From Streptomyces sp. SLBN-31 (GTDB lineage Bacteria; Actinomycetota; Actinomycetes; Streptomycetales; Streptomycetaceae), in the NCBI RefSeq assembly GCF_006715395.1, contig NZ_VFNC01000003.1, positions 1,054,001 to 1,118,000 on the forward strand: 64,000 nt of DNA. Reading direction: 5' to 3'. A program made the position numbers and the translations under genes. Shown here piece by piece: positions 51,246 through 60,184 of the stretch. Position 1 is the stretch's first letter. Every line of letters starts with the position of its first letter. The notes beneath the pieces were generated by a model. The model did no database searches. It was not told the DNA's origin and saw only the letters and a program-made list of their open reading frames with translations.

Positions 51246-52706
51246 ATGTCGTCGTACTTCACCGACCTGGCTCAGCAGTACATCGACGGTGAGTGGCGCC
51301 CGGGCACGGGCTCCTGGGACATCATCGACTTCAACCCGTACGACGGCGAGAAGCTGGCGTCCATCACCATAGCCACGGTCGACGAGGTGGATGAGGCCTA
51401 CCGGGCGGCCGCCCGCGCGCAGAAGAAGTGGGCCGCGACCAATCCGTACGCCCGCCGCGCCGTCTTCGAGAAGGCGCTGCGCCTGATCGAGGATCGCGAG
51501 CAGGAGATCACCGAGGTGATCATCGCCGAGCTCGGCGGCACGCACCTGAAGGCCGGCTTCGAGCTCCACCTCGCCAAGGAGTTCCTGCGCGAGTCGATCC
51601 AGTGGGCGCTGCGTCCCGAGGGCAGGATCCTTCCTTCGCCGGTGGACGGCAAGGAGAACCGCCTCTACCGGGTCCCGGTCGGCGTGGTCGGTGTGATCAG
51701 CCCCTTCAACTTCCCCTTCCTGCTGTCGATCAAGTCGGTCGCCCCCGCCCTGGCGCTCGGCAACGCCGTGGTCCTCAAGCCCCACCAGAACACCCCGATC
51801 ACCGGCGGCTCCCTGGTCGCGAAGATCTTCGATGACGCGGGTCTGCCGGGCGGGCTCCTCAACGTCGTCATCACCGACATCGCCGAGATCGGCGACGCCT
51901 TCATCGAGCACCCGGTGCCGAAGGTCATCTCCTTCACCGGCTCCGACAAGGTCGGCCGCCACGTGGCCACCGTCTGCGCCTCGCACTTCAAGCGCTCGGT
52001 CCTCGAACTCGGCGGCAACAGCGCCATCGTGGTCCTCGACGACGCCGACCTCGACTACGCGGTCGACGCGGCCGTCTTCAGCCGCTACGTCCACCAGGGG
52101 CAGGTCTGCATGGCCGCCAACCGCGTGCTGGTGGACCGCTCGATCGCCGACGCGTTCACCGAGAAGTTCGTCGCCAAGGTCAAGACGCTCAAGGTCGGCG
52201 ACCCGAGCGACCCGCAGACCGTCATCGGCCCGGTCATCAACTCCTCGCAGGCGGAGGCCCTCACGGGCACCGTCGAGCAGGCCATCGCCGAGGGCGCGAC
52301 GGTACTGCTGCGCGGCACGACCACCGAGAACCTGGTCGAGCCGTCCGTGCTGACCGGCGTCCCCGCCGACTCGGCCCTGCTGCGCCAGGAGGTCTTCGGC
52401 CCGGTCGCCTTCCTCATCCCCTTCGACGGCGAGGAGGAGGCGGTGCGCATCGTCAACGACACGCCGTACGGCCTGAGCGGCGCCGTGCACACCGGTGACA
52501 TCGAGCGCGGCGTGAACTTCGCCAAGCAGATCGACACCGGCATGTTCCACGTGAACGACGGCACGGTCCATGACGAGCCGCTGGTGCCGTTCGGCGGCGA
52601 GAAGAGCTCCGGCGTCGGCCGTCTGAACGGCGAGACCACGATCGACTCCTTCACCACGCTGAAGTGGATCTCGGTGCAGCATGGACGGAGCGGTTTCCCC
52701 TTCTAG
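51246..52706 (+). CDS. NAD(P)-dependent aldehyde dehydrogenase
   Basis: A 486-aa ALDH-superfamily enzyme: SPFNFPFLLSIKSVAPALALGNAVVLKP for cofactor binding, E254 in LELGGNSAIVV and catalytic C288 in HQGQVCMAANR. The sequence resembles benzaldehyde or salicylaldehyde dehydrogenases (DTGMFHVNDGTVHDEPLVPFGGEKSSGVGR). It oxidises an aromatic or aliphatic aldehyde to the acid. A palindrome at 51170 probably controls it. Ends before a strong terminator. Confidence 0.93.
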   Translation: MSSYFTDLAQQYIDGEWRPGTGSWDIIDFNPYDGEKLASITIATVDEVDEAYRAAARAQKKWAATNPYARRAVFEKALRLIEDREQEITEVIIAELGGTHLKAGFELHLAKEFLRESIQWALRPEGRILPSPVDGKENRLYRVPVGVVGVISPFNFPFLLSIKSVAPALALGNAVVLKPHQNTPITGGSLVAKIFDDAGLPGGLLNVVITDIAEIGDAFIEHPVPKVISFTGSDKVGRHVATVCASHFKRSVLELGGNSAIVVLDDADLDYAVDAAVFSRYVHQGQVCMAANRVLVDRSIADAFTEKFVAKVKTLKVGDPSDPQTVIGPVINSSQAEALTGTVEQAIAEGATVLLRGTTTENLVEPSVLTGVPADSALLRQEVFGPVAFLIPFDGEEEAVRIVNDTPYGLSGAVHTGDIERGVNFAKQIDTGMFHVNDGTVHDEPLVPFGGEKSSGVGRLNGETTIDSFTTLKWISVQHGRSGFPF

Positions 52707-52728
52707 ACCCGGCCGGTTTCCGCGCAGC

Positions 52729-52763
52729 GGGCCATCGAGGACAGAAGCTGTCCTCGATGGCCC
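52729..52763 (+). terminator. Terminator of the aldehyde dehydrogenase gene
   Basis: Perfect 16-bp stem (GGGCCATCGAGGACAG) with a 3-nt loop, 22 bp past the stop. Confidence 0.9.
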
Positions 52764-52823
52764 GTAGCTTCGTCGGTGTCGGCAGGGGGACGGACCTCCT
52801 GCCACCGGCGAAAGGCGGCCCTC

Positions 52824-53372
52824 ATGGTCACTCACGTTCCCGCGGAGGCACGAGGCGACGAGCGGGGAGCGCTCCTCGCGTTCATCGAGGAGCAGCGCGG
52901 CGGCATCCGCCGGGCGCTGCTGGGGCTGAGCGAGGAGCAGGCGGCGTCCCGCCCCAGCGCGAGCGAACTGTCGCTGTCCGGTCTGCTCAAGCACGTCGCC
53001 GAGGTCGAGCAGGGCTGGATCGCCCGCGCCAAGCAGGAGCCGCCGGCGATCCAGCGCGACCAGTCCAACTGGCACGAGACCTTCCGGCTGATGGACGGCG
53101 AGAGCGTCGAGTCCCAGCTCGCCCTCTGGGAGAAGATCGCCGCCGAGACCGAGGCCTACGTCCGCTCCGTCCCGAGCCTGGACGACACCTTCCCCCTCCC
53201 GAACGACCCCTGGTTCCCGCCGGACGCCCGGGTCTCCGTGCGCTGGCTGTGCCTGCACCTCATCCGGGAGACCGCCCGGCACGCGGGCCACGCCGACATC
53301 ATCCGGGAGTCGCTGGACGGCAGGACGGCGTTCGAGCTGGTCGCCCTGGAGCAGGGCAAGAGCTGGGGGTGA
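52824..53372 (+). CDS. DinB-family (DUF664) protein
   Basis: A 182-aa four-helix-bundle protein of the DinB/YfiT type. Metal-site histidines are visible: H in LLKHVAEVEQGW and the pair in LCLHLIRETARHAGHADIIRE. Family members include mycothiol-dependent transferases and isomerases. Substrate unknown. ATG 52824 follows AAAGGCGGCCC. Confidence 0.87.
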   Translation: MVTHVPAEARGDERGALLAFIEEQRGGIRRALLGLSEEQAASRPSASELSLSGLLKHVAEVEQGWIARAKQEPPAIQRDQSNWHETFRLMDGESVESQLALWEKIAAETEAYVRSVPSLDDTFPLPNDPWFPPDARVSVRWLCLHLIRETARHAGHADIIRESLDGRTAFELVALEQGKSWG

Positions 53373-53397
53373 CCTTCCCGGGTCCTACGCTGGCCCC

Positions 53398-54033
53398 ATG
53401 TCAGCGATCCGTCTCCTGGTGCTCGGCGCGGTCCGCCAGCACGGGCGGGCCCACGGCTACCAGGTGCGCAACGACCTGGAGTACTGGGGCGCGCACGAGT
53501 GGTCCAACGCCAAGCCCGGCTCGATCTACCACGCGCTGAAGCAGATGGCGAAGCAGGGGCTTCTGCACGCGCACGAGATCGCCCCGTCCACGGCCGGCGG
53601 TCCGCCGCGCACGGAGTACGAGATCACCGACCTGGGCACCGAGGAGTTCCTCCGGCTGCTGCGCGAGGCACTGACCGCCTACGACCAGAAGATGGACGTG
53701 AAGTCTGCGGCCATCGGCTTCATGGTCGACCTGCCGCGCGCCGAGGTGGTGTCCCTGCTGAAGGAGCGCGTCCGGCGCATCGAGGAGTGGCGCGCGGCCG
53801 TCACCGAGCACTACCTGCCCGAGGGCGGCCCCGAACAGCTCGGCCACATCGGCGAGATCATGAACCTCTGGATCCACACGGCCGACGGCGAGGCAGAGTG
53901 GACCCAGGGGCTGATCGGCCGGATCGAGGGGGGCGCCCACACCTTCGCCGGGGAGGGCGAGCCGTTCGTCGGCATCCTCTTGGACGGGCAGGAGAACCCG
54001 TATGCGACGGGGGAGCGGACCGCCGGACCCTAG
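53398..54033 (+). CDS. PadR-family transcriptional regulator
   Basis: A 211-aa regulator with N-terminal winged helix AIRLLVLGAVRQHGRAHGYQVRNDLEYWGAHEWSNAKPGSIYHALKQMAKQGLL and a C-terminal helical dimerisation domain. A -10-like TACGCT lies 11 bp upstream and no Shine-Dalgarno is seen, so a leaderless mRNA is likely. Target unknown; convergent with gad. Confidence 0.9.
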   Translation: MSAIRLLVLGAVRQHGRAHGYQVRNDLEYWGAHEWSNAKPGSIYHALKQMAKQGLLHAHEIAPSTAGGPPRTEYEITDLGTEEFLRLLREALTAYDQKMDVKSAAIGFMVDLPRAEVVSLLKERVRRIEEWRAAVTEHYLPEGGPEQLGHIGEIMNLWIHTADGEAEWTQGLIGRIEGGAHTFAGEGEPFVGILLDGQENPYATGERTAGP

Positions 54034-54040
54034 GCCCTGT

Positions 54041-55441
54041 CTAGTGGTGGAAGCCCGTCGCCGCGTCCTTGTCCCGGGTGAACGGGTGCGGCTGCTGGCG
54101 CAGTTCCGGCAGCAGGCGGGTCAGGTCCTCCACGAACAGGTCGGCCAGGTCCGCGGAGAAGCCGTTGCGGCACACGATCCGCAGCACCGACAAATCCTCG
54201 CGGTGGGGCGGAAAGGTGTACGCGGGCACCAGCCAGCCGCTCTCCCGTAGCCGCCGGGAGACGTCGAAGACGTCGTACGCCTGAACGCCCGGCGCCGTCG
54301 TGAAGGCGAGGACCGGCAGCTCGTCGCCCCGCGTCAGCAGCCGGAAGTCGCCGAGCTCCCCCACCCTCTCGGCGATGGAGCGGGCCACGTCGCGCGTCGT
54401 CTGCTGCACGGCGCGGTAGCCCTCCCGCCCGAGCCGCAGGAAGGTGTAGTACTGGGCGACCACCTGGGCGCCGGGCCGGGAGAAGTTCAGGGCGAAGGTC
54501 GGCATGTCGCCGCCCAGGTAGTTGACCCGGAAGACGAGCTCCTCGGGCAGCGCCTCCTTGTCGCGCCACAGCGCCCAGCCGACACCCGGGTAGACCAGGC
54601 CGTACTTGTGCCCCGAGGTGTTGATGGACGCCACCCGCGGGAGGCGGAAGTCCCACACCAGGTCCTCGTCGAGGAAGGGCGCGATCATGCCGCCGGAGGC
54701 GGCGTCGACGTGCACCGGGATGTCCAGGCCGGTGCGCTCCTGGAGGGCGTCGAGGGCCGCGCAGAGGTCGGCGACGGGCTCGTAGGAGCCGTCGAAGGTG
54801 GAGCCGAGGATGCCGACGACACCGATGGTGTTCTCGTCGCACAGCTCGGCCGCGGCCTGCGGGTCGAGGTGGAACCGGTCGCCCTCCATGGGGACCTGGC
54901 GGGCCTCCACCTCCCAGAAGTTGCAGAACTTCTCCCAGCAGACCTGGACGTTGACGCCCATGACCAGGTTGGGCCGGGCGCCCGGCGCCGGATTCCGGCG
55001 GCTCCAGCGGCGCTTGAGCGCCATGCCGGCGAGCATGCACGCCTCGCTCGAACCGGTCGTCGAACAGCCCACGGCGGCCGACGGGTCCGGTGCGTTCCAC
55101 AGATCGGCCAGCATCGCCACGCAGCGCCGCTCCAGTTCGGCCGTGCGCGGGTACTCGTCCTTGTCGATCATGTTCTTGTCCCGGCACTCCGCCATCAGGA
55201 CGCCGGCCTGCGGCTCCATCCAGGTGGTGACGAAAGTGGCCAGGTTCAGCCGGGAGTTGCCGTCCAGCATCAGCTCGTCGTGCACCAGCTGGTAGGCCGA
55301 CGACGGCGCCATGGGGGCGTCGGGCAGCCGGTGCCGGGGCGGGGCCTCGGTCATGCCGCCGACCGGATTCGCCTCGCCGAAGAAGGGGTTGACGGACAGC
55401 GCGCGCTCGTCGGGCTGGTCGGGACCTTTGTGGAGCGGCAT
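54041..55441 (-). CDS. gad: Glutamate decarboxylase
   Basis: A 466-aa PLP enzyme converting glutamate to GABA and CO2, contributing to acid tolerance. The PLP lysine is K279 in SINTSGHKYGLVYPG; DIPVHVDAASGGMIAPF and the GSSEACMLAGMA phosphate-binding loop are conserved. ATG 55441 follows GAGGAGACACTGCC. No glutamate/GABA antiporter gene is next to it. Divergent from tipA. Confidence 0.95.
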   Translation of the reverse strand: MPLHKGPDQPDERALSVNPFFGEANPVGGMTEAPPRHRLPDAPMAPSSAYQLVHDELMLDGNSRLNLATFVTTWMEPQAGVLMAECRDKNMIDKDEYPRTAELERRCVAMLADLWNAPDPSAAVGCSTTGSSEACMLAGMALKRRWSRRNPAPGARPNLVMGVNVQVCWEKFCNFWEVEARQVPMEGDRFHLDPQAAAELCDENTIGVVGILGSTFDGSYEPVADLCAALDALQERTGLDIPVHVDAASGGMIAPFLDEDLVWDFRLPRVASINTSGHKYGLVYPGVGWALWRDKEALPEELVFRVNYLGGDMPTFALNFSRPGAQVVAQYYTFLRLGREGYRAVQQTTRDVARSIAERVGELGDFRLLTRGDELPVLAFTTAPGVQAYDVFDVSRRLRESGWLVPAYTFPPHREDLSVLRIVCRNGFSADLADLFVEDLTRLLPELRQQPHPFTRDKDAATGFHH

Positions 55442-55546
55442 GGCAGTGTCTCCTCGCGTCAGCCGATCAACGAGTGCCGCCGGATCCGAGTTCCCACGCT
55501 CACCCCGGGCGGGCCTCCGCGCCCGAACGTCCCGGGAGAATCGGGC

Positions 55547-55577
55547 TTGCACCTCACGCGACGTGAGGAGCCACCGT
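55547..55577 (+). promoter_or_regulatory. MerR-type tipA promoter
   Basis: TTGCAC (55547-55552) and CACCGT (55572-55577) are separated by 19 bp, the stretched spacing that MerR activators recognise. The spacer holds the dyad CCTCACG-CGA-CGTGAGG (55552-55568), nearly identical to the known thiostrepton-inducible tipA promoter. Confidence 0.9.
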
Positions 55578-55608
55578 GGAGTGCGTACCCAGAAGGGAGC
55601 GGGAGGAA

Positions 55609-56370
55609 GTGGACTACTCCGTAGGACAGGTCGCGGGCTTCGCCGGCGTCACGGTGCGCACGCTGCACCACTACGACGCCATCGGGCTGCTCGTCCCGAG
55701 CGAGCGCAGCCACGCGGGCCACCGGCGCTACAGCGAGGCCGACCTCGACCGGCTGCAGCAGATCCTGTTCTACCGGGAGCTCGGCTTCCCGCTCGAGGAG
55801 GTCGCGGCCCTGCTCGACGACCCGGAGACGGACCCGCGCGCGCACCTGCGCCGCCAGCACGAGCTGCTGACCGCCCGGATCGAGAAGCTGCAGAAGATGG
55901 CCGAGGCCGTGGAGCACGCCATGGAGGCACGCAAGATGGGCATCAACCTCACCCCCGAGGAGCGCTTCGAGGTCTTCGGCGACAAGGACCCCGAACAGTA
56001 CGCGGAGGAGGCCGAGGCACGCTGGGGCGGCACCGACGCGTACGCGGAGTCCCAGCGCCGGGCCGCGTCGTACGGCAAGGAGGACTGGAAGCGCCTGCAG
56101 GCCGAGGTCGACGACTGGAGCGAGCGGTACGCGGCCCTGGTCACCGCCGGCGCCCCGGCCACCGGGGAGCCGGCGATGGACCTGGCCGAGGAACACCGGC
56201 AGCACGTCAGCCGCTGGTTCTTCGAGGTGTCGTACGACATGCACCAGTGCTTCGCGGAGATGTACGTCTCCGACGAGCGCTTCAAGGCGTACTACGACGC
56301 CATGCACCCCGGCCTCGCCGAGCACCTCAGGGACGCGATCATCGCGAACGCCGCCCGCCACGAGGCGTGA
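55609..56370 (+). CDS. tipA: TipA thiopeptide-sensing MerR regulator
   Basis: A 253-aa protein, exactly the length of TipAL. Residues 1-70 are the MerR winged helix (YSVGQVAGFAGVTVRTLHHYDAIGLL), 70-109 the dimerisation coil and 110-253 the TAS drug-binding domain. C214, which reacts with thiostrepton-type peptides, is present (MHQCFAEMYV). M110 at 55936 has GGAGGCACGCAAG upstream and would start the separate short form TipAS. GTG 55609 follows AAGGGAGCGGGAGGAA. It activates its own promoter at 55547. Confidence 0.96.
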   Translation: MDYSVGQVAGFAGVTVRTLHHYDAIGLLVPSERSHAGHRRYSEADLDRLQQILFYRELGFPLEEVAALLDDPETDPRAHLRRQHELLTARIEKLQKMAEAVEHAMEARKMGINLTPEERFEVFGDKDPEQYAEEAEARWGGTDAYAESQRRAASYGKEDWKRLQAEVDDWSERYAALVTAGAPATGEPAMDLAEEHRQHVSRWFFEVSYDMHQCFAEMYVSDERFKAYYDAMHPGLAEHLRDAIIANAARHEA

Positions 56371-56391
56371 CCCTCGTTCCGGCCCGGGGGA

Positions 56392-56757
56392 TCACTCCCG
56401 GGCCAGGACGACCGCCGTGCCGTACGCGCACACCTCCGTGCCCACGCCCGCCGCCTCGCTGACGTCGAAGCGGAACATCAGCACCGCGTTCGCGCCACGC
56501 GCGCGTGCCTGCTCCACCAACCGCTCCATGGCCTGGTTCCGGGTCTCCACGAGCGTCTTGGTCAGCCCCCGCAGCTCACCGCCGACCATCGACTTCAGTC
56601 CCGCACCGATCTGGCTGCCCACGTGCCGGGACCGGACCGTCAGCCCGAAGACCTCGCCGAGCACCTCCACGACCCGGTGACCGGGCACGTCGTTCGTCGT
56701 GACGACCAGTACGTCCGGGCGGGGCTCCTGGCCGCCGCCGTATTCATCGATTCCCAT
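56392..56757 (-). CDS. YbjQ/UPF0145 family protein
   Basis: A 121-aa protein: VLVVTTNDVPGHRVVEVLGEVFGLTVRSRHVGSQIGAGLKSMVGGELRGLTKTLVETRNQAMERLVEQARARGANAVLMFRFD, typical of YbjQ, a small pentameric protein of uncertain (proposed heavy-metal-binding) role. ATG 56757 follows GTGAGGTC. Divergent from the DedA gene. Confidence 0.9.
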   Translation of the reverse strand: MGIDEYGGGQEPRPDVLVVTTNDVPGHRVVEVLGEVFGLTVRSRHVGSQIGAGLKSMVGGELRGLTKTLVETRNQAMERLVEQARARGANAVLMFRFDVSEAAGVGTEVCAYGTAVVLARE

Positions 56758-56898
56758 GACCTCACAGCTTTCTCCGGATCGGCGCACAGTGCATCCTGGA
56801 GGCACCGGTGGAACCTGGGGCGGACACACAACGTTGATAGCTTTGAGCGCCCGCAGAAGGACGCCGCATCTTTCCCCACCCCTCAGGAGCCCGGAACC

Positions 56899-57822
56899 GT
56901 GACGACGCTTGCCCTCGGCCCGAGCTGGCTGGATCCGAACTACCTCCTCGACACGTTCGGCATCTGGGGCCTGCTCCTCATCGTCTTCGCCGAGTCCGGC
57001 CTGCTCATCGGTTTCTTCCTGCCCGGTGACTCGCTCCTGTTCACCTGCGGTCTGCTGATCACCTCGAACCAGCTGAACTTCCCCCTGTGGGGAGCGATCG
57101 CGCTGATCTGCGTCGCGGCGATCCTCGGCGACCAGGCGGGCTACATGTTCGGCAAGAAGGTCGGCCCGTCCCTGTTTAACCGTCCGGACTCCCGCCTGTT
57201 CAAGCAGGAGAACGTGGTCAAGGCGCACGAGTTCTTCGAGAAATACGGCCCCAAGTCCCTGGTCCTGGCCCGTTTCGTGCCCATCGTGCGCACGTTCACG
57301 CCGATCATCGCCGGCGTCAGCGGCATGAAGTACCGCTCGTTCCTGACCTTCAACGTCATCGGTGGCGTCCTGTGGGGCGCCGGCGTCACCCTGCTCGGCT
57401 CCTGGCTCGGCAAGATCGACTTCGTCAAGAACAACATCGAGGCGATCCTGATCCTGATCGTCCTCGTCTCGGTGGTCCCGATCATCATCGAGTTCCTGCG
57501 GGCCCGCTCCAAGAACCGGAAGGCCGGACGGGAGGCGTCCGAGCCGGTCCAGGAGCCGGTCCAGGAGCAGACGCAGCCCTTCCCGGTGGTCATGGACGAC
57601 GCGACGACCCAGCTGCGCCGCATCCCGCCGGCGGACCAGGACCACTCCCAGCAGTACCAGCAGCCGTACGACCCGAACCAGCAGTACGCGCAGCCCCAGT
57701 ACCCGGACCAGCGCTACCCGGACCAGCGCTACCCGCAGCAGCAGTACCCCCAGCAGCAGTACCCCCAGCAGCAGTACGACGGTGGGCAGTACCCGTACGA
57801 CAACCAGAACCAGGGCTACTGA
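56899..57822 (+). CDS. DedA-family membrane protein with Gln/Tyr/Pro tail
   Basis: A 307-aa protein. Residues 10-215 are the DedA/SNARE-associated fold (ESGLLIGFFLPGDSLLF; FFEKYGPKSLVLARFVPIVRTFTPIIAGVSGMKYRSF), linked to lipid-carrier recycling and membrane homeostasis. The last ~65 residues are low complexity with YPDQR and YPQQQ repeats, probably disordered in the cytoplasm. GTG 56899 follows CAGGAGCCCGGAACC. Confidence 0.92.
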   Translation: MTTLALGPSWLDPNYLLDTFGIWGLLLIVFAESGLLIGFFLPGDSLLFTCGLLITSNQLNFPLWGAIALICVAAILGDQAGYMFGKKVGPSLFNRPDSRLFKQENVVKAHEFFEKYGPKSLVLARFVPIVRTFTPIIAGVSGMKYRSFLTFNVIGGVLWGAGVTLLGSWLGKIDFVKNNIEAILILIVLVSVVPIIIEFLRARSKNRKAGREASEPVQEPVQEQTQPFPVVMDDATTQLRRIPPADQDHSQQYQQPYDPNQQYAQPQYPDQRYPDQRYPQQQYPQQQYPQQQYDGGQYPYDNQNQGY

Positions 57823-57839
57823 GCCGGCGCAACGGAAGC

Positions 57840-59501
57840 TCAGAAACCTCGCGTCCGCTTCGCGGCCCGCCGCTTCTCCGCGGAGCCGATCCGCAGGAAC
57901 AGCCGCGAGATCTCCGAGCCGAGGTTGACCCCGATGGCGATGGCCATGGCGAGCGAGGCGGCCGTGGCCAACGACACCAGCCCCTTGTCGACGTCGTTCT
58001 GCGCGATCGACAACAGCCCGAAGTACGTCGCGGAACCCGGCAGCAGCGGCCCGATCGCCGCCGTCGTGTACGGCAGGGCGGACGCGAACCGGTAGCGCGA
58101 CAGCAGCTGCCCGAACAGCCCGACGAGCCCTGCCGCCACGGCCGTCGAGGCGACCGGCGACAGCCCCCCGGGATAGTGCAGCGCGCCGTACACGCACCAC
58201 GCCACGCCGCCGTTCAGCGTCACCCACGCCACCGTCGAGCGCTCCTGCTGCAACAGCACCGCGAACGTCAGCGACAGCAGCATCGACGCGGCGATCTGCC
58301 ACAGCGGCCGCTCGGCGATCCGCAGGGCCGCGTCCGGGTTGAGCTTGGCGCCCAGGTTCACCCCGAAGTACAGGACGACCAGCACGCCCGTGACGATGCC
58401 GACGAACAGGTAGACGACCTCCAGCAGGCGCGCCGACGCGGTGATGTAGAACCCGGTCAGCCCGTCCTGCACGCCCGCCACCAGGGCCCGCCCCGGCAGC
58501 AGCGCGAACAGCCCACCTGTGATGACCGCGGACGCCTTGACGTCCACATGGGCGACGGTCAGCGCGACCCCTATCGCGGCCGGCGGCATCGCGGCGACGG
58601 TGAACTGGTAGAACTCCGGCAGCCCGCGCCCCGCGCACAGCCACGCGAGCCGGTCGCCGAGCATCGCGCCCAGCATCGCCGCGAGGAACACGACCAGGTC
58701 ACCGCCGACGAGCACGGAGGCCGCCCCGGCGAGCAGCCCGCTCGCCCCGGTGAGCACCCAGGTGGGGTAGGGGTGCCGGTTGCGGCGGATCTCCGCCAGC
58801 CGGCGGTAGGCCTCCTCCAGGGAGATGTGGGTCTCCTGGTCGCTGAGGTCGTCCACGAGCCGGTAGACGGCCGCCAGCCGCGTGTAGTCGGTGGCCCGGC
58901 GCCGCACGGTCCGCGACGCGGTCACCGGGTCGTCGACCAGGGAGGGCTGGTAGGAGATCGACAGCAGGGTGAAGGTGACGTTCGGCTCGCAGCGGTCCAG
59001 CCCGTAGGACCGGCACACCGCGAACATCGCGGCCTCGACGTCCTCCGCGCCCTCGCCGCCCGCCAGCAGCAGCTCGCCGATACGCAGGGTCAGGTCGAGC
59101 ACGCGCGGGACGGCGGGGCCACCGTCCTCCGCCTTGGGCGGCGGCTCCGGCGCGGGCCGCTCGGCCACCGGCATGCGCAGCATGGTGCGCATCCGGTCCT
59201 GCCAGGGCACGTCCTTGGTCAGGCTGACGACCGGCACGCCGGTCGCCGGTGTGAAGGCGACGGGCGCCTGCTTGGAGCTGTAGGTGCTCGGCCTGCTGAA
59301 CGCCGACCCCTCGGAGTCCGCACCCGCCGACTGCGGGACCGCCAGCCCGTCCGGTACGGCGAACTCCGAGGTCGTCTCCGGTTCGACCGCGACTCCGGGG
59401 GCGACGAGTCCCGCGGGAATCGCGAACTCGGATGTGATCTCCGGATCGAACGTGCCCCTGGCCTCGTCCGACTGCGGCTTGCGGTCCTCCGCCTCCGTCA
59501 C
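57840..59501 (-). CDS. ThrE-type threonine/serine exporter
   Basis: A 553-aa protein. After a ~130-residue disordered N-terminus with a repeated TSEFA-(I/V)P motif, it has the ThrE hydrolase-like domain (RIGELLLAGGEGAEDVEAAMFAVCRSYGLDRCEPNVTFTLLSISY) and about ten hydrophobic segments in two blocks (the DUF1212 and DUF3815 halves). GTG 59501 is chosen because GGGAG lies 10 bp upstream. Likely exports threonine or serine. Confidence 0.9.
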   Translation of the reverse strand: MTEAEDRKPQSDEARGTFDPEITSEFAIPAGLVAPGVAVEPETTSEFAVPDGLAVPQSAGADSEGSAFSRPSTYSSKQAPVAFTPATGVPVVSLTKDVPWQDRMRTMLRMPVAERPAPEPPPKAEDGGPAVPRVLDLTLRIGELLLAGGEGAEDVEAAMFAVCRSYGLDRCEPNVTFTLLSISYQPSLVDDPVTASRTVRRRATDYTRLAAVYRLVDDLSDQETHISLEEAYRRLAEIRRNRHPYPTWVLTGASGLLAGAASVLVGGDLVVFLAAMLGAMLGDRLAWLCAGRGLPEFYQFTVAAMPPAAIGVALTVAHVDVKASAVITGGLFALLPGRALVAGVQDGLTGFYITASARLLEVVYLFVGIVTGVLVVLYFGVNLGAKLNPDAALRIAERPLWQIAASMLLSLTFAVLLQQERSTVAWVTLNGGVAWCVYGALHYPGGLSPVASTAVAAGLVGLFGQLLSRYRFASALPYTTAAIGPLLPGSATYFGLLSIAQNDVDKGLVSLATAASLAMAIAIGVNLGSEISRLFLRIGSAEKRRAAKRTRGF

Positions 59502-59550
59502 GTGAGTAACGCTCCCTGTACGACGCGTACGGCAATGGCCAGTATGCGCA

Positions 59551-59602
59551 CAGCATGACAAACGGGCCGCACGCGTACGCGTGCGGCCCGTTTGTCATGC
59601 TG
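59551..59602 (-). terminator. Perfect 52-bp palindrome between ppa and thrE
   Basis: Bases 59551-59576 are followed directly by their exact reverse complement (59577-59602), with no spacer. It starts 6 bp past the ppa stop, so terminator function is likely, and lies 50 bp upstream of thrE. Confidence 0.85.
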
Positions 59603-59607
59603 AGGGC

Positions 59608-60099
59608 TCAGTGGCCGCCCTGGTCCTTGAAGCGCTTGTAGGAACGCTCGATCTCGGCCTCGGCGTCCGTGCGGCCCACCCAGTCGGCGCCCTCTACGGA
59701 CTTGCCGGGCTCCAGGTCCTTGTAGACCTCGAAGAAGTGCTGGATCTCCAGACGGTCGAACTCCGACACGTGGTGAATGTCACGCAGGTGCTCCACGCGC
59801 GGGTCCGTCGACGGGACGCACAGCAGCTTGTCGTCGCCGCCGGCCTCGTCCGTCATCCGGAACATGCCGATCGCGCGGCAGCGGATCAGACAGCCCGGGA
59901 ACGTCGGCTCGTCCAGGATGACGAGTGCGTCCAGCGGGTCGCCGTCCTCGCCGAGGGTGTTCTCGACGAAGCCGTAGTCGGTCGGGTAGGCGGTCGAAGT
60001 GAAGAGTCGACGGTCCAGGCGGATCCGACCGGTCTCGTGGTCCACCTCGTACTTGTTCCGCGAACCCTTCGGGATCTCGATCGTGACGTCGAACTCCAC
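59608..60099 (-). CDS. ppa: Inorganic pyrophosphatase
   Basis: A 163-aa soluble family I pyrophosphatase: [53 protein letters not shown] with the metal-binding Asp cluster DGDPLD, and later [13 protein letters not shown]. It hydrolyses PPi from biosynthesis. GTG 60099 is used because GGAGGAG lies 6-7 bp upstream and this gives the usual length; ATG 60114 would include that sequence in the protein. Divergent from dacB. Confidence 0.97.
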   Translation of the reverse strand: MEFDVTIEIPKGSRNKYEVDHETGRIRLDRRLFTSTAYPTDYGFVENTLGEDGDPLDALVILDEPTFPGCLIRCRAIGMFRMTDEAGGDDKLLCVPSTDPRVEHLRDIHHVSEFDRLEIQHFFEVYKDLEPGKSVEGADWVGRTDAEAEIERSYKRFKDQGGH

Positions 60100-60184
60100 C
60101 GGTGGCTCCTCCATGATCAACACATAGTTCTGGTGGTTAAGTGTCCCTCACGCAGGTGTGTGATCGCGAAAGGGGCTGGTGGTC

